From ATZT02 sp964639395 (GTDB lineage: Bacteria; Actinomycetota; Actinomycetes; S36-B12; UBA5976), in contig CAZXCT010000031.1 of assembly GCA_964639395.1 (NCBI GenBank), forward strand, positions 1-13,459: a stretch of 13,459 nucleotides of DNA. The letters are read 5' to 3'. Both the position numbers and the translations under genes were made by a program. Of the stretch, positions 1-6,056 are shown one piece after another. How positions within the stretch are numbered: position 1 is the first letter of the stretch; every line of letters starts with the position of its first letter. The notes below the pieces were generated by a model. The model was not told where the DNA came from, did not search any database, and saw nothing but the letters and a program-made list of their open reading frames with translations.

Positions 1-949
1 TGAAATGCCAGCGCGCGCTTACAACCCTTTGTTTATCTATGGTGAGTCTGGCTTAGGTAAAACACATTTACTTCACGCCATCGGAAACTACAGCCGAGTG
101 CTCTATCAAGGTATACGGGTTCGCTACGTTTCGAGTGAAGAATTTACTAACGACTTCATCAATTCAATCCGTGATGACAAGGCTGCTGCTTTTCAAAAGC
201 GCTACCGTGATGTAGATGTTTTGCTAATTGACGACATTCAGTTTCTCAGCGGAAAAACCCAAACCCAAGAAGAGTTTTTTCACACTTTTAACACACTTCA
301 TAATGCTGATAAGCAAATTGTGGTCACCTCAGATCTGCCCCCAAAGCAGTTACAAGATTTTGAAGACCGGATGCGATCGAGGTTTGAATGGGGTTTGATC
401 ACTGACATCAAACCACCAGAGCTAGAAACACGTATTGCAATTTTAAGAAAGAAGGTCGCCCAAGAAAAGCTTTTGGTGCCTGATGAGGTTTTAGAATTTA
501 TTGCAAGCCGCGTCACTACCAATATTCGTGAGTTAGAAGGGGCGTTGATTCGCATCAGCGCTTATGCCGGATTAAATAAAGTGCCGGTTGAACTTTCTTT
601 GGCCGAAGTGGTTTTAAAAGATTTGATCCCAGATCAAGTTGGCCCGCAAATCACCTCAGCCATGATCATGTCTCAAGCAAGTCAATATTTTGGAATCTCG
701 ATTGATGATTTGATTGGCTCTTCTCGCTCAAGAACATTGGTCACAGCCCGCCAAATCGCAATGTACCTATGCCGCGAGCTAACTGATCTTTCGCTGCCAC
801 GTATTGGCTCAACCTTCGGGGGGCGAGATCACACAACTGTTATGCACGCCGAGCGAAAAGTTCGTCAGTTAATGACAGAGCGAAGAGGTGTTTATAACCA
901 AGTGGCAGATTTAACTACCCGTATAAAAACTGAAGCACGCAACTCTTAA
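1..949 (+). CDS. dnaA: Chromosomal replication initiator DnaA (5' truncated by window edge)
   Basis: DnaA is the AAA+ ATPase that binds DnaA boxes, melts oriC and recruits the replicative helicase. The frame is open to the left edge (a Glu codon at 2-4), so the Met at 5 is internal and the true start lies upstream. Visible in order are the Walker A motif GESGLGKTH (nt 41-67), Walker B VLLIDDIQF (from nt 218), the AAA+ lid with NIRELEGAL (near nt 520-545), and C-terminal domain IV with the DnaA signature GGRDHTTVMHA (from nt 818) that contacts the DnaA box. About 315 codons remain; the usual actinobacterial protein is about 450-500 residues or more, so domains I and II and the start of domain III are missing only because of the window cut. 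The gene ends in TAA and is followed directly by oriC, the usual bacterial layout. Confidence 0.98.
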   Translation, partial: EMPARAYNPLFIYGESGLGKTHLLHAIGNYSRVLYQGIRVRYVSSEEFTNDFINSIRDDKAAAFQKRYRDVDVLLIDDIQFLSGKTQTQEEFFHTFNTLHNADKQIVVTSDLPPKQLQDFEDRMRSRFEWGLITDIKPPELETRIAILRKKVAQEKLLVPDEVLEFIASRVTTNIRELEGALIRISAYAGLNKVPVELSLAEVVLKDLIPDQVGPQITSAMIMSQASQYFGISIDDLIGSSRSRTLVTARQIAMYLCRELTDLSLPRIGSTFGGRDHTTVMHAERKVRQLMTERRGVYNQVADLTTRIKTEARNS

Positions 950-987
950 TCTGTCGCTTCTTTCACACAAATCTCGCTATTCACAGT

Positions 988-996
988 TGTGGACAG
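988..996 (-). promoter_or_regulatory. DnaA box, degenerate
   Basis: The top strand reads TGTGGACAG, i.e. CTGTCCACA on the minus strand, which differs at two positions from the consensus TTATCCACA and at one from the TTGTCCACA variant common in actinobacteria. It lies two bases from the perfect box at 999 in the same orientation, which supports a functional array. Confidence 0.6.
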
Positions 997-998
997 CC

Positions 999-1007
999 TG
1001 TGGATAA
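999..1007 (-). promoter_or_regulatory. DnaA box, perfect consensus
   Basis: The top strand is TGTGGATAA, the exact complement of TTATCCACA. It is the second of three minus-strand boxes on the dnaA-proximal side of oriC. Confidence 0.88.
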
Positions 1008-1027
1008 ATTTCTATCCGTGAAGAACC

Positions 1028-1036
1028 TGTGGATAA
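1028..1036 (-). promoter_or_regulatory. DnaA box, perfect consensus
   Basis: The top strand is TGTGGATAA, exact consensus on the minus strand. Its start is 29 bases from that of the box at 999, and both share the flank CC-TGTGGATAA. Confidence 0.88.
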
Positions 1037-1159
1037 CTATCTGTTAATTCAGCTTATTTTTTTGAGGTCCAATGTTATTAATACTCGTCCCCCGAATTAC
1101 AAAGCCCCGACACAAAAACCTAGTTAAGAGATTTGCTGGGTGAACTGCGGTTCTAGTGG

Positions 1160-1168
1160 TTATCCACA
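1160..1168 (+). promoter_or_regulatory. DnaA box, perfect consensus, first of a tandem pair
   Basis: TTATCCACA, exact consensus on the plus strand. It abuts a second box with no spacer and points towards the DnaA-trio, the orientation expected for loading a DnaA filament onto the unwinding element. Confidence 0.9.
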
Positions 1169-1177
1169 ATATCCACA
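1169..1177 (+). promoter_or_regulatory. DnaA box, one mismatch, second of the tandem pair
   Basis: ATATCCACA differs from TTATCCACA only at the first base. It is immediately adjacent to the perfect box and separated by a short GC-richer spacer (1178-1181) from the CTA triplets. Confidence 0.8.
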
Positions 1178-1181
1178 GCTC

Positions 1182-1196
1182 CTACTACTACTACGA
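1182..1196 (+). promoter_or_regulatory. DnaA-trio element
   Basis: The top strand has four consecutive CTA triplets at 1182-1193, followed by a related CGA. On the bottom strand this reads 3'-GAT repeats, the DnaA-trio known from Bacillus subtilis and widespread in bacterial origins, which binds single-stranded DnaA during unwinding. Its place directly downstream of the tandem boxes and upstream of an AT-rich stretch matches that arrangement. The motif and position are seen; the function is inferred from the family of elements. Confidence 0.78.
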
Positions 1197-1222
1197 ATCA
1201 TCTTTAAAGTTATAAATAAAAC
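1197..1222. other. Probable DNA unwinding element (AT-rich)
   Basis: This short, nearly G/C-free stretch (containing TTTAAAG, TTATAAATAAAA) follows the DnaA-trio and is the most AT-biased part of oriC near the boxes. It is the likeliest site of first strand opening, on the dnaN side of the origin. This is inferred from composition and position only. Confidence 0.6.
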
Positions 1223-1238
1223 CAACAGCCATAAGGAT

Positions 1239-1247
1239 TGTGGATTA
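1239..1247 (-). promoter_or_regulatory. DnaA box-like site, one mismatch
   Basis: The top strand TGTGGATTA corresponds to TAATCCACA, one mismatch from consensus. It lies beyond the unwinding segment and about 75 bases before dnaN. It could be a further origin box or a DnaA-controlled site for dnaN. Confidence 0.45.
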
Positions 1248-1310
1248 TGCTTCGAGCCCACCCAAACCTATGTGAGATATTGGTGGAAACATATACCTAG
1301 GTAAAGTCAA

Positions 1311-1315
1311 GGGAG
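1311..1315 (+). promoter_or_regulatory. Ribosome binding site fixing the TTG start of dnaN
   Basis: GGGAG lies four bases before the TTG at 1320. No in-frame ATG is nearby, and the protein starting at this TTG begins with MKFQIERD, the normal DnaN N terminus, so this site decides the non-ATG start. Confidence 0.7.
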
Positions 1316-1319
1316 AATT

Positions 1320-2441
1320 TTGAAATTCCAGATCGAGCGCGATGTGCTCGCCCAAGCCATAGCTTGGACCGCCCGTACTCTCCCTAATAAACCAGCACTG
1401 CCTTTATTGGCAGGGGTTTTAATTGAGGCAGAACAAAATAAATTAATTTTTTCATCTTTTGATTATGAAGTGTCTTCAAAAATTGAAGTTACTGCAGAAA
1501 TTTCACAACCCGGAAGAATTTTAGTTTCAGGTAGATTGCTCGCAGAAATTTCTCGCTCACTACCTAACCAAAACATAAACGCAAAATTAGAAGGAACAAG
1601 ATTAGAGATTAGGTGTGGAAAAGCATCTTTCGCCTTACCAACATTACCCAATGATGATTTTCCTACCTTACCAAGTTTGCCGCAACAGTCTGGATTAATT
1701 AAAACTGAAGAATTTATAGAAGCGGTTAACCAAACAGCGATAGCAGCAGGTAGAGATGACTCACTACCAATGCTAACCGGCGTAAGAATGGAAATCGTCG
1801 GCTCAAAAATAACCATGGCGGCTACAGATAGATATCGTTTAGCGGTAAAAGAATTAAATTGGCAGCCAAAAAATAATTCAGATGAAAAAGCACTTCTCAT
1901 ACCAGCCAGAATGTTATTTGAAGCTGCTAAAGGGTTTATCGGAACAAAAGAAGTTTCTGTCGGATTGGCAGATGGCGCAGAAAAAATCATTGGTTTTTCA
2001 GCAGATGCAAAGCAAACAACTTCAAGATTGTTAGATGCTGAGTTTCCTAAATATAGATCTCTTCTTCCAACCGAAGAACAACTAGGTGTTGAGATTGCAG
2101 TTAGTGAATTACTAGAAGCATTAAAACGTGTAGAGCTGGTAGCAGAACGCAACACACCAGTAAGACTTGAGTTTGGAAAATCTGAATTAACCCTTCGCGC
2201 CGGAGCGGGGGATGAAGCAACTGCAGAAGAAATGGTTGCAATAGATTTTTCTGGCGAAACTATAGAAATCGCATTTAACCCCACATACCTAAAAGACGGG
2301 CTAAGCGCTCTAAACAAACCAACCGCGAGAATTTCTTTTACCACAGCCGCACGCCCAGCAATTTTGATTGGTATAGATAAAGACGGTGTAGCAGATGAAA
2401 GCTATAAATATTTAATTATGCCAGTTCGTTTAGCGGGCTAA
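1320..2441 (+). CDS. dnaN: DNA polymerase III beta subunit (sliding clamp)
   Basis: DnaN forms the dimeric ring that tethers the replicative polymerase to DNA. The protein has 373 residues, normal for actinobacteria, with three repeated clamp folds of about 120 residues each. The N terminus MKFQIERDVLAQAIAW, the central segment TDRYRLAVKEL (start of the second fold's conserved stretch) and the C-terminal end YLIMPVRLAG are typical; the last contributes to the clamp groove that binds partners. It starts with TTG, preceded by GGGAG at 1311. It ends in TAA two bases before the GTG of recF, so the two are probably co-transcribed. A 293-codon antisense open frame across it is a composition effect, not a gene. 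Confidence 0.97.
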   Translation: MKFQIERDVLAQAIAWTARTLPNKPALPLLAGVLIEAEQNKLIFSSFDYEVSSKIEVTAEISQPGRILVSGRLLAEISRSLPNQNINAKLEGTRLEIRCGKASFALPTLPNDDFPTLPSLPQQSGLIKTEEFIEAVNQTAIAAGRDDSLPMLTGVRMEIVGSKITMAATDRYRLAVKELNWQPKNNSDEKALLIPARMLFEAAKGFIGTKEVSVGLADGAEKIIGFSADAKQTTSRLLDAEFPKYRSLLPTEEQLGVEIAVSELLEALKRVELVAERNTPVRLEFGKSELTLRAGAGDEATAEEMVAIDFSGETIEIAFNPTYLKDGLSALNKPTARISFTTAARPAILIGIDKDGVADESYKYLIMPVRLAG

Positions 2442-2443
2442 AT

Positions 2444-3553
2444 GTGCAAGTCTTTTCGGTATCAGCATTAAATTTTCGCTCTTTTGACCTACTCGAAATA
2501 AACTTCAAGCCCGGCGTCACAACCTTGGTTGGCCCAAATGGGCAGGGTAAAACCAACTTGGTAGAAGTCATTGATTTTTCAGCTAATTTACAAAGCCATC
2601 GAACTACCCACAACCCAACTTTGATTAAAACGCAAAAACCCTACAGCCAAACCAGGGTAGGGGTAGAAGAAAACAACAGAAAAATCTGGATAGAAACACT
2701 GATCGAAGAAAAAAAGCCACTAAAAATAAAGGTAAATTCTAATTTAGTAAAAAAACACAAAGACGCGGTTGGGTTGATAAAACTCACTCTTTTTTCACCC
2801 AACGATCTATATCTAGTAAAAGGCGACCCCGCTAACCGCCGCAGTTTTTTAGATGAAGTTTTAACACAAAACCAAAAAAATTATTATGAAGTTAAATCTG
2901 AGTACGAGAAAGTGTTAAAACAAAAAAACGCTTTACTAAAAACCTTTCCTAAGGGTATAAATAGCGCTTCGAGTTTACAAACCTTAGAGGTCTGGAATGA
3001 AAAATTAGTAGAGCTCGGAAGTGACATAATATTTCAAAGAGCCAATCTAATTAATAATTTAATTAGTCCTTTTAGTGATAATTACCAGCAAATCGCCCCA
3101 AAAACAAAAAGTTTACAATTAGTTTATAAATCCAATGTAGAAAACCAAAACAACCACCTAGAAGAAATAAAAAGTAATTTTATTAAAGCGCTAGCAGAAA
3201 AACAAAAAGAAGAAATAGCTCGTGCGATTAGTTTGGTAGGCCCACAAAGAGATGACTTTGACATCAACATAAATGACTTACCGGCCAAATCTCACTCCAG
3301 CCAGGGCGAATCGTGGTCGGCTGCCTTATGTTTAAAATTAAGCATGTTTGATTTGCTGAGCGTTGAAAATAAACCAATTTTAATTTTAGATGATGTTTTT
3401 TCAGAGCTGGATCAATCAAGAAGAGAATTATTAATTCATAAAATAGAAAAAACAGATCAAACTATAATCACCGCTGCGGTTGATGATGACATCCCTAAAA
3501 ATATTTCTGGTGATAAGTTTTTTGTTTCTAATAGCGAGATAACTCATGGGTAG
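2444..3553 (+). CDS. recF: DNA replication/repair protein RecF
   Basis: RecF is an SMC-like ABC ATPase that acts with RecO and RecR to load RecA at gapped DNA and stalled forks. The 369 residues are a normal length. Walker A is GPNGQGKT (residues 30-37), the GPQRDD element lies at 266-271, the ABC signature SSQGE at 285-289, and Walker B with the D-loop LILDDVFSELD at 313-323. The start is GTG, two bases after the dnaN stop. An out-of-frame ATG overlaps it (ATGTG, 2442-2446). The end overlaps the DUF721 gene by eight bases, implying translational coupling. The middle is strongly AT-rich with many Lys, Asn and Ile codons, in line with the genome's composition rather than transfer. Confidence 0.96.
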   Translation: MQVFSVSALNFRSFDLLEINFKPGVTTLVGPNGQGKTNLVEVIDFSANLQSHRTTHNPTLIKTQKPYSQTRVGVEENNRKIWIETLIEEKKPLKIKVNSNLVKKHKDAVGLIKLTLFSPNDLYLVKGDPANRRSFLDEVLTQNQKNYYEVKSEYEKVLKQKNALLKTFPKGINSASSLQTLEVWNEKLVELGSDIIFQRANLINNLISPFSDNYQQIAPKTKSLQLVYKSNVENQNNHLEEIKSNFIKALAEKQKEEIARAISLVGPQRDDFDININDLPAKSHSSQGESWSAALCLKLSMFDLLSVENKPILILDDVFSELDQSRRELLIHKIEKTDQTIITAAVDDDIPKNISGDKFFVSNSEITHG

Positions 3554-4013
3554 TGAAAAAAACAAAGATGCGGCTAAAAGCGCGCTTAATAGGGCCAAAA
3601 GAAGAAGTGTTGCCGGCACCAATAAAAAATTTTTTCAAAAGAAATCTAAAAAAACTGAGGATTTTTTAGATTTACAAACCGCAATTGACAATTTACTCGA
3701 GTCGCAAAATTGGGCTTCGCACACCAAGATAGCTTCATTGCTAGAAATCTGGGAATCTTTAGTCGGTACTGAAACTGCGCAGCACGTCAACATCAAAAAT
3801 TATGATGAAGATACAAAAGAATTGATCTTGAGCGCAGACTCACATGTTTGGGCAGTGCAGTTAAGAGTGCTAAAAGATGAAATTGAGCAGAAAATTAAAA
3901 AAGAATTAGGGCCTAATTTTGTTACTAGAGTGAAAGTTGTGGGTCCGGCAAAAAGTGCTCAAAAACATCAATGGAGAGCGCCTAGTATGAACAAATTTTA
4001 CGACCAATTTTAA
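3546..4013 (+). CDS. dciA: DUF721 / DciA-type helicase-associated protein
   Basis: DciA-family proteins interact with the replicative helicase DnaB and help its loading in bacteria that lack DnaC or DnaI; the mycobacterial homologue sits at this same locus. The protein has 155 residues. The first 40 are Lys/Arg-rich and probably disordered. The DUF721 fold follows, with the characteristic IWESLVG segment (residues 68-74), a nearby His after the helix (AQHV), and the strand-helix stretch LSADSHVWAVQLRVL ending near residue 110. The start ATG overlaps the end of recF by eight bases, so translation is probably coupled. The family is clear from motif pattern and position; the helicase role here is by homology. 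Confidence 0.88.
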   Translation: MGSEKNKDAAKSALNRAKRRSVAGTNKKFFQKKSKKTEDFLDLQTAIDNLLESQNWASHTKIASLLEIWESLVGTETAQHVNIKNYDEDTKELILSADSHVWAVQLRVLKDEIEQKIKKELGPNFVTRVKVVGPAKSAQKHQWRAPSMNKFYDQF

Positions 4014-4033
4014 GTAGACCAAAAACGTCGAAA

Positions 4034-4070
4034 TTCAAAAAAGTGTAGAATTAGCAAGAGATTTTTTGAA
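4034..4070. repeat. A/T-tract inverted repeat in the gyrB leader
   Basis: TTCAAAAAA (4034-4042) and TTTTTTGAA (4062-4070) are perfect 9-base inverted arms with a 19-base loop. The loop contains TAGAAT, a plausible -10 hexamer. The T-run is within the stem, not after it, so this does not look like an intrinsic terminator. It could be a curved-DNA or protein-binding element at a gyrase promoter. Confidence 0.5.
4046..4051 (+). promoter_or_regulatory. Possible -10 element of a gyrB promoter
   Basis: TAGAAT fits the TANNNT pattern that dominates actinobacterial sigma-A promoters. No good -35 is seen 16-18 bases upstream. The 86-base DUF721-gyrB gap is the only sizeable gap within the plus-strand block after oriC, which makes a separate gyrase promoter reasonable, but the call rests on one hexamer. 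Confidence 0.3.
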
Positions 4071-4099
4071 ATTATCAGACTTAATGAGGTAGCTGCTAG

Positions 4100-6049
4100 A
4101 TGACTTATGACGCCAGTGCGATTCAGGTCTTAGAAGGCTTAGACGCGGTTCGTAAACGGCCTGGAATGTACATCGGATCCACCGGCGAGCGCGGGCTTCA
4201 CCACCTAGTTTACGAAGTTGTAGACAATTCAGTTGACGAAGCGTTAGCAGGTTATGCAACAGATATTTTTGTAATACTTGAGCCCAATAGTTGGGTTACC
4301 GTTATTGATAACGGTAGAGGTATTCCGGTTGACGAACACCCAATTGAAAAAAAACCAGCCCTAGAAGTTGTATTAACTGTTTTACATGCCGGTGGAAAGT
4401 TCGGTGGCAGTGGATATTCAGTGTCCGGTGGGCTACACGGTGTCGGTGTCTCAGTTGTAAATGCATTGAGCTCTGAATTAAAAGTCGAAGTGAAGCGCGA
4501 CGGTTTTTATTGGAGTCAGACTTACAAGCACGGAGTGCCAACTGCGCCACTCAAAAAAGGAAACAAAACCGCTGACTCAGGTACCAAAGTTTCTTTTAAA
4601 GCTAATTCAGAAATTTTTGAAACTACTGATTACAATTTTGACACACTGTCCACCCGCTTTAGAGAAATGGCTTTTCTAAATAAAGGTTTAAAATTAACTT
4701 TAGTTGATGAGCGTGAAGGCAAAGTAGACGACGAAGGAAACCCAAGAACAGTTTCTTATAAGTACGACGGCGGAATTATTGATTTTGTTAATTTTCTAAA
4801 CAAAGCAAAAGCCGAAACTGTAGTTAATCGAGAAATCATTTACATTGAACAAGAAGATAAAAAAAGAAAGATATCTGGCGAAGTGGCTTTGCAATGGAAT
4901 ATGGGTTATCAAGAATCTGTTTTTACATTTGCTAACACAATCAACACCCATGAAGGTGGAATGCATGAAGAAGGTTTTAGAGCAGCGCTCACCGCAACTA
5001 TAAATAAATATGCAAAAAATTGGGGAGTGCTAAAAGATAAAGATCCTAAACTAACTGGCGAAGATATTCGTGAGGGTTTAACAGCAATTGTCAGCGTAAA
5101 ATTAGGTGACCCACAATTTGAAGGTCAAACTAAAACTAAACTTGGTAATACAGAAGCAAAAACATTTATTCAGACTATGACGAATGATTTACTTTCAAAA
5201 TGGTTTGATGAACATCCAGCTGAAGGTAAAGAAGTTGCCCGCAAAGCGGTGTCTGCCGCGACGGCTCGAATCGCAGCAAGAAAAGCGCGGGACTTAGCAC
5301 GTTCAAGAAAAGGTTTACTTGGATCATCCGGACTACCTGGCAAACTTAGCGATTGCCAAAGTACCAACCCAGCGGAATGTGAGCTCTACATCGTTGAGGG
5401 CGACTCTGCGGGGGGCTCTGCCAAGAACGGTAGAGATCCAAAATCTCAAGCTATCTTGCCAATCAGAGGAAAGATTTTAAATGTTGAAAAGGCGCGACTA
5501 GATAAAGTTTTAGCAAATTCAGAAGTGCAGGCGCTAATTTCGGCACTTGGCACCGGAATCCAAGATGAATTTGATTCAAACAAACTTCGCTATCACAAAT
5601 TAGTTCTAATGGCAGATGCTGATGTTGATGGTCAACATATCCGAACACTCCTTTTAACTTTGTTGTTCAGATTTATGAAACCACTTATTGATTTAGGTCA
5701 TGTCTATTTAGCGCAACCACCGTTATACAAAATTAAGTGGAGTAGAGAAGCGCCCGACTATGCATATTCAGATAGAGAAAAAGAAGCCATCATTGAGCTT
5801 GGAATAAAAAACGGCAAGAAGCTTCCTAAAGAAGAATCTATTCAAAGGTATAAAGGCTTGGGTGAGATGAACCCAGATGAACTTTGGGAAACCACTATGA
5901 ACCCTGAAACAAGAATTTTGTTGCAAGTAACGCTAGATGACGCTGCCGCAGCAGATGAACTCTTTAGTGTTTTGATGGGCGAAGACGTAGAAAGCAGAAG
6001 AAATTTTATTCAGCACAATGCACGCGACGTTAGATTTTTGGATATCTAG
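4100..6049 (+). CDS. gyrB: DNA gyrase subunit B
   Basis: GyrB is the ATPase subunit of the A2B2 gyrase that introduces negative supercoils. Of its 649 residues, the N-terminal GHKL ATPase domain shows the catalytic Glu39 and Asn43 in EVVDNSVDEA, Asp70 in VIDNGRGIP, and the GGLHGVGVSVVNALS loop near residue 115. The transducer domain has the QTK loop at 343-345. The TOPRIM domain has EGDSAGGS with the metal-binding Glu433, and DADVDG with Asp506, Asp508 and Asp510. The start ATG has GAGGT at 4086 with a nine-base spacer, the best ribosome binding site in the block. The length is normal for actinobacteria and no intein is present. It is followed seven bases later by gyrA. Confidence 0.98.
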   Translation: MTYDASAIQVLEGLDAVRKRPGMYIGSTGERGLHHLVYEVVDNSVDEALAGYATDIFVILEPNSWVTVIDNGRGIPVDEHPIEKKPALEVVLTVLHAGGKFGGSGYSVSGGLHGVGVSVVNALSSELKVEVKRDGFYWSQTYKHGVPTAPLKKGNKTADSGTKVSFKANSEIFETTDYNFDTLSTRFREMAFLNKGLKLTLVDEREGKVDDEGNPRTVSYKYDGGIIDFVNFLNKAKAETVVNREIIYIEQEDKKRKISGEVALQWNMGYQESVFTFANTINTHEGGMHEEGFRAALTATINKYAKNWGVLKDKDPKLTGEDIREGLTAIVSVKLGDPQFEGQTKTKLGNTEAKTFIQTMTNDLLSKWFDEHPAEGKEVARKAVSAATARIAARKARDLARSRKGLLGSSGLPGKLSDCQSTNPAECELYIVEGDSAGGSAKNGRDPKSQAILPIRGKILNVEKARLDKVLANSEVQALISALGTGIQDEFDSNKLRYHKLVLMADADVDGQHIRTLLLTLLFRFMKPLIDLGHVYLAQPPLYKIKWSREAPDYAYSDREKEAIIELGIKNGKKLPKEESIQRYKGLGEMNPDELWETTMNPETRILLQVTLDDAAAADELFSVLMGEDVESRRNFIQHNARDVRFLDI

Positions 6050-6056
6050 GACTTAA

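Larger units (their letters stand above)
950..1319. other. oriC: Chromosomal replication origin (oriC) between dnaA and dnaN
   Basis: This 370-base non-coding stretch between dnaA and dnaN carries a cluster of DnaA boxes, a DnaA-trio and an AT-rich segment. Boxes at 988, 999 and 1028 lie on the minus strand. A tandem pair at 1160 and 1169 lies on the plus strand and points at the trio and unwinding segment near 1182-1222. A degenerate box follows at 1239. No protein gene or RNA gene is visible. The interval 1037-1159 between the two box groups contains no further clear box. The position, the converging orientation of the box groups and the trio together identify the origin. I did not find a dnaN promoter with a convincing -35/-10 pair here. 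Confidence 0.93.

Noticed and set aside
1280..1307. A possible dnaN promoter (TTGGTG, 16-base spacer, TAAAGT)
   Set aside because: The transcript would start near 1314, inside the ribosome binding site, and both hexamers are weak. Another pair near 1062-1084 has the wrong spacing. No dnaN promoter could be supported.
1463..2344. A 293-codon open frame antisense to dnaN
   Set aside because: The plus strand encodes a full, well-conserved DnaN. The antisense product is Ser/Ile-rich with no recognisable domain and has no ribosome binding site; it follows from the AT-rich codon use of dnaN.
4034..4070. The A/T inverted repeat as an intrinsic terminator after DUF721
   Set aside because: The stem has almost no G-C pairs and the T-run is inside the stem rather than after it.
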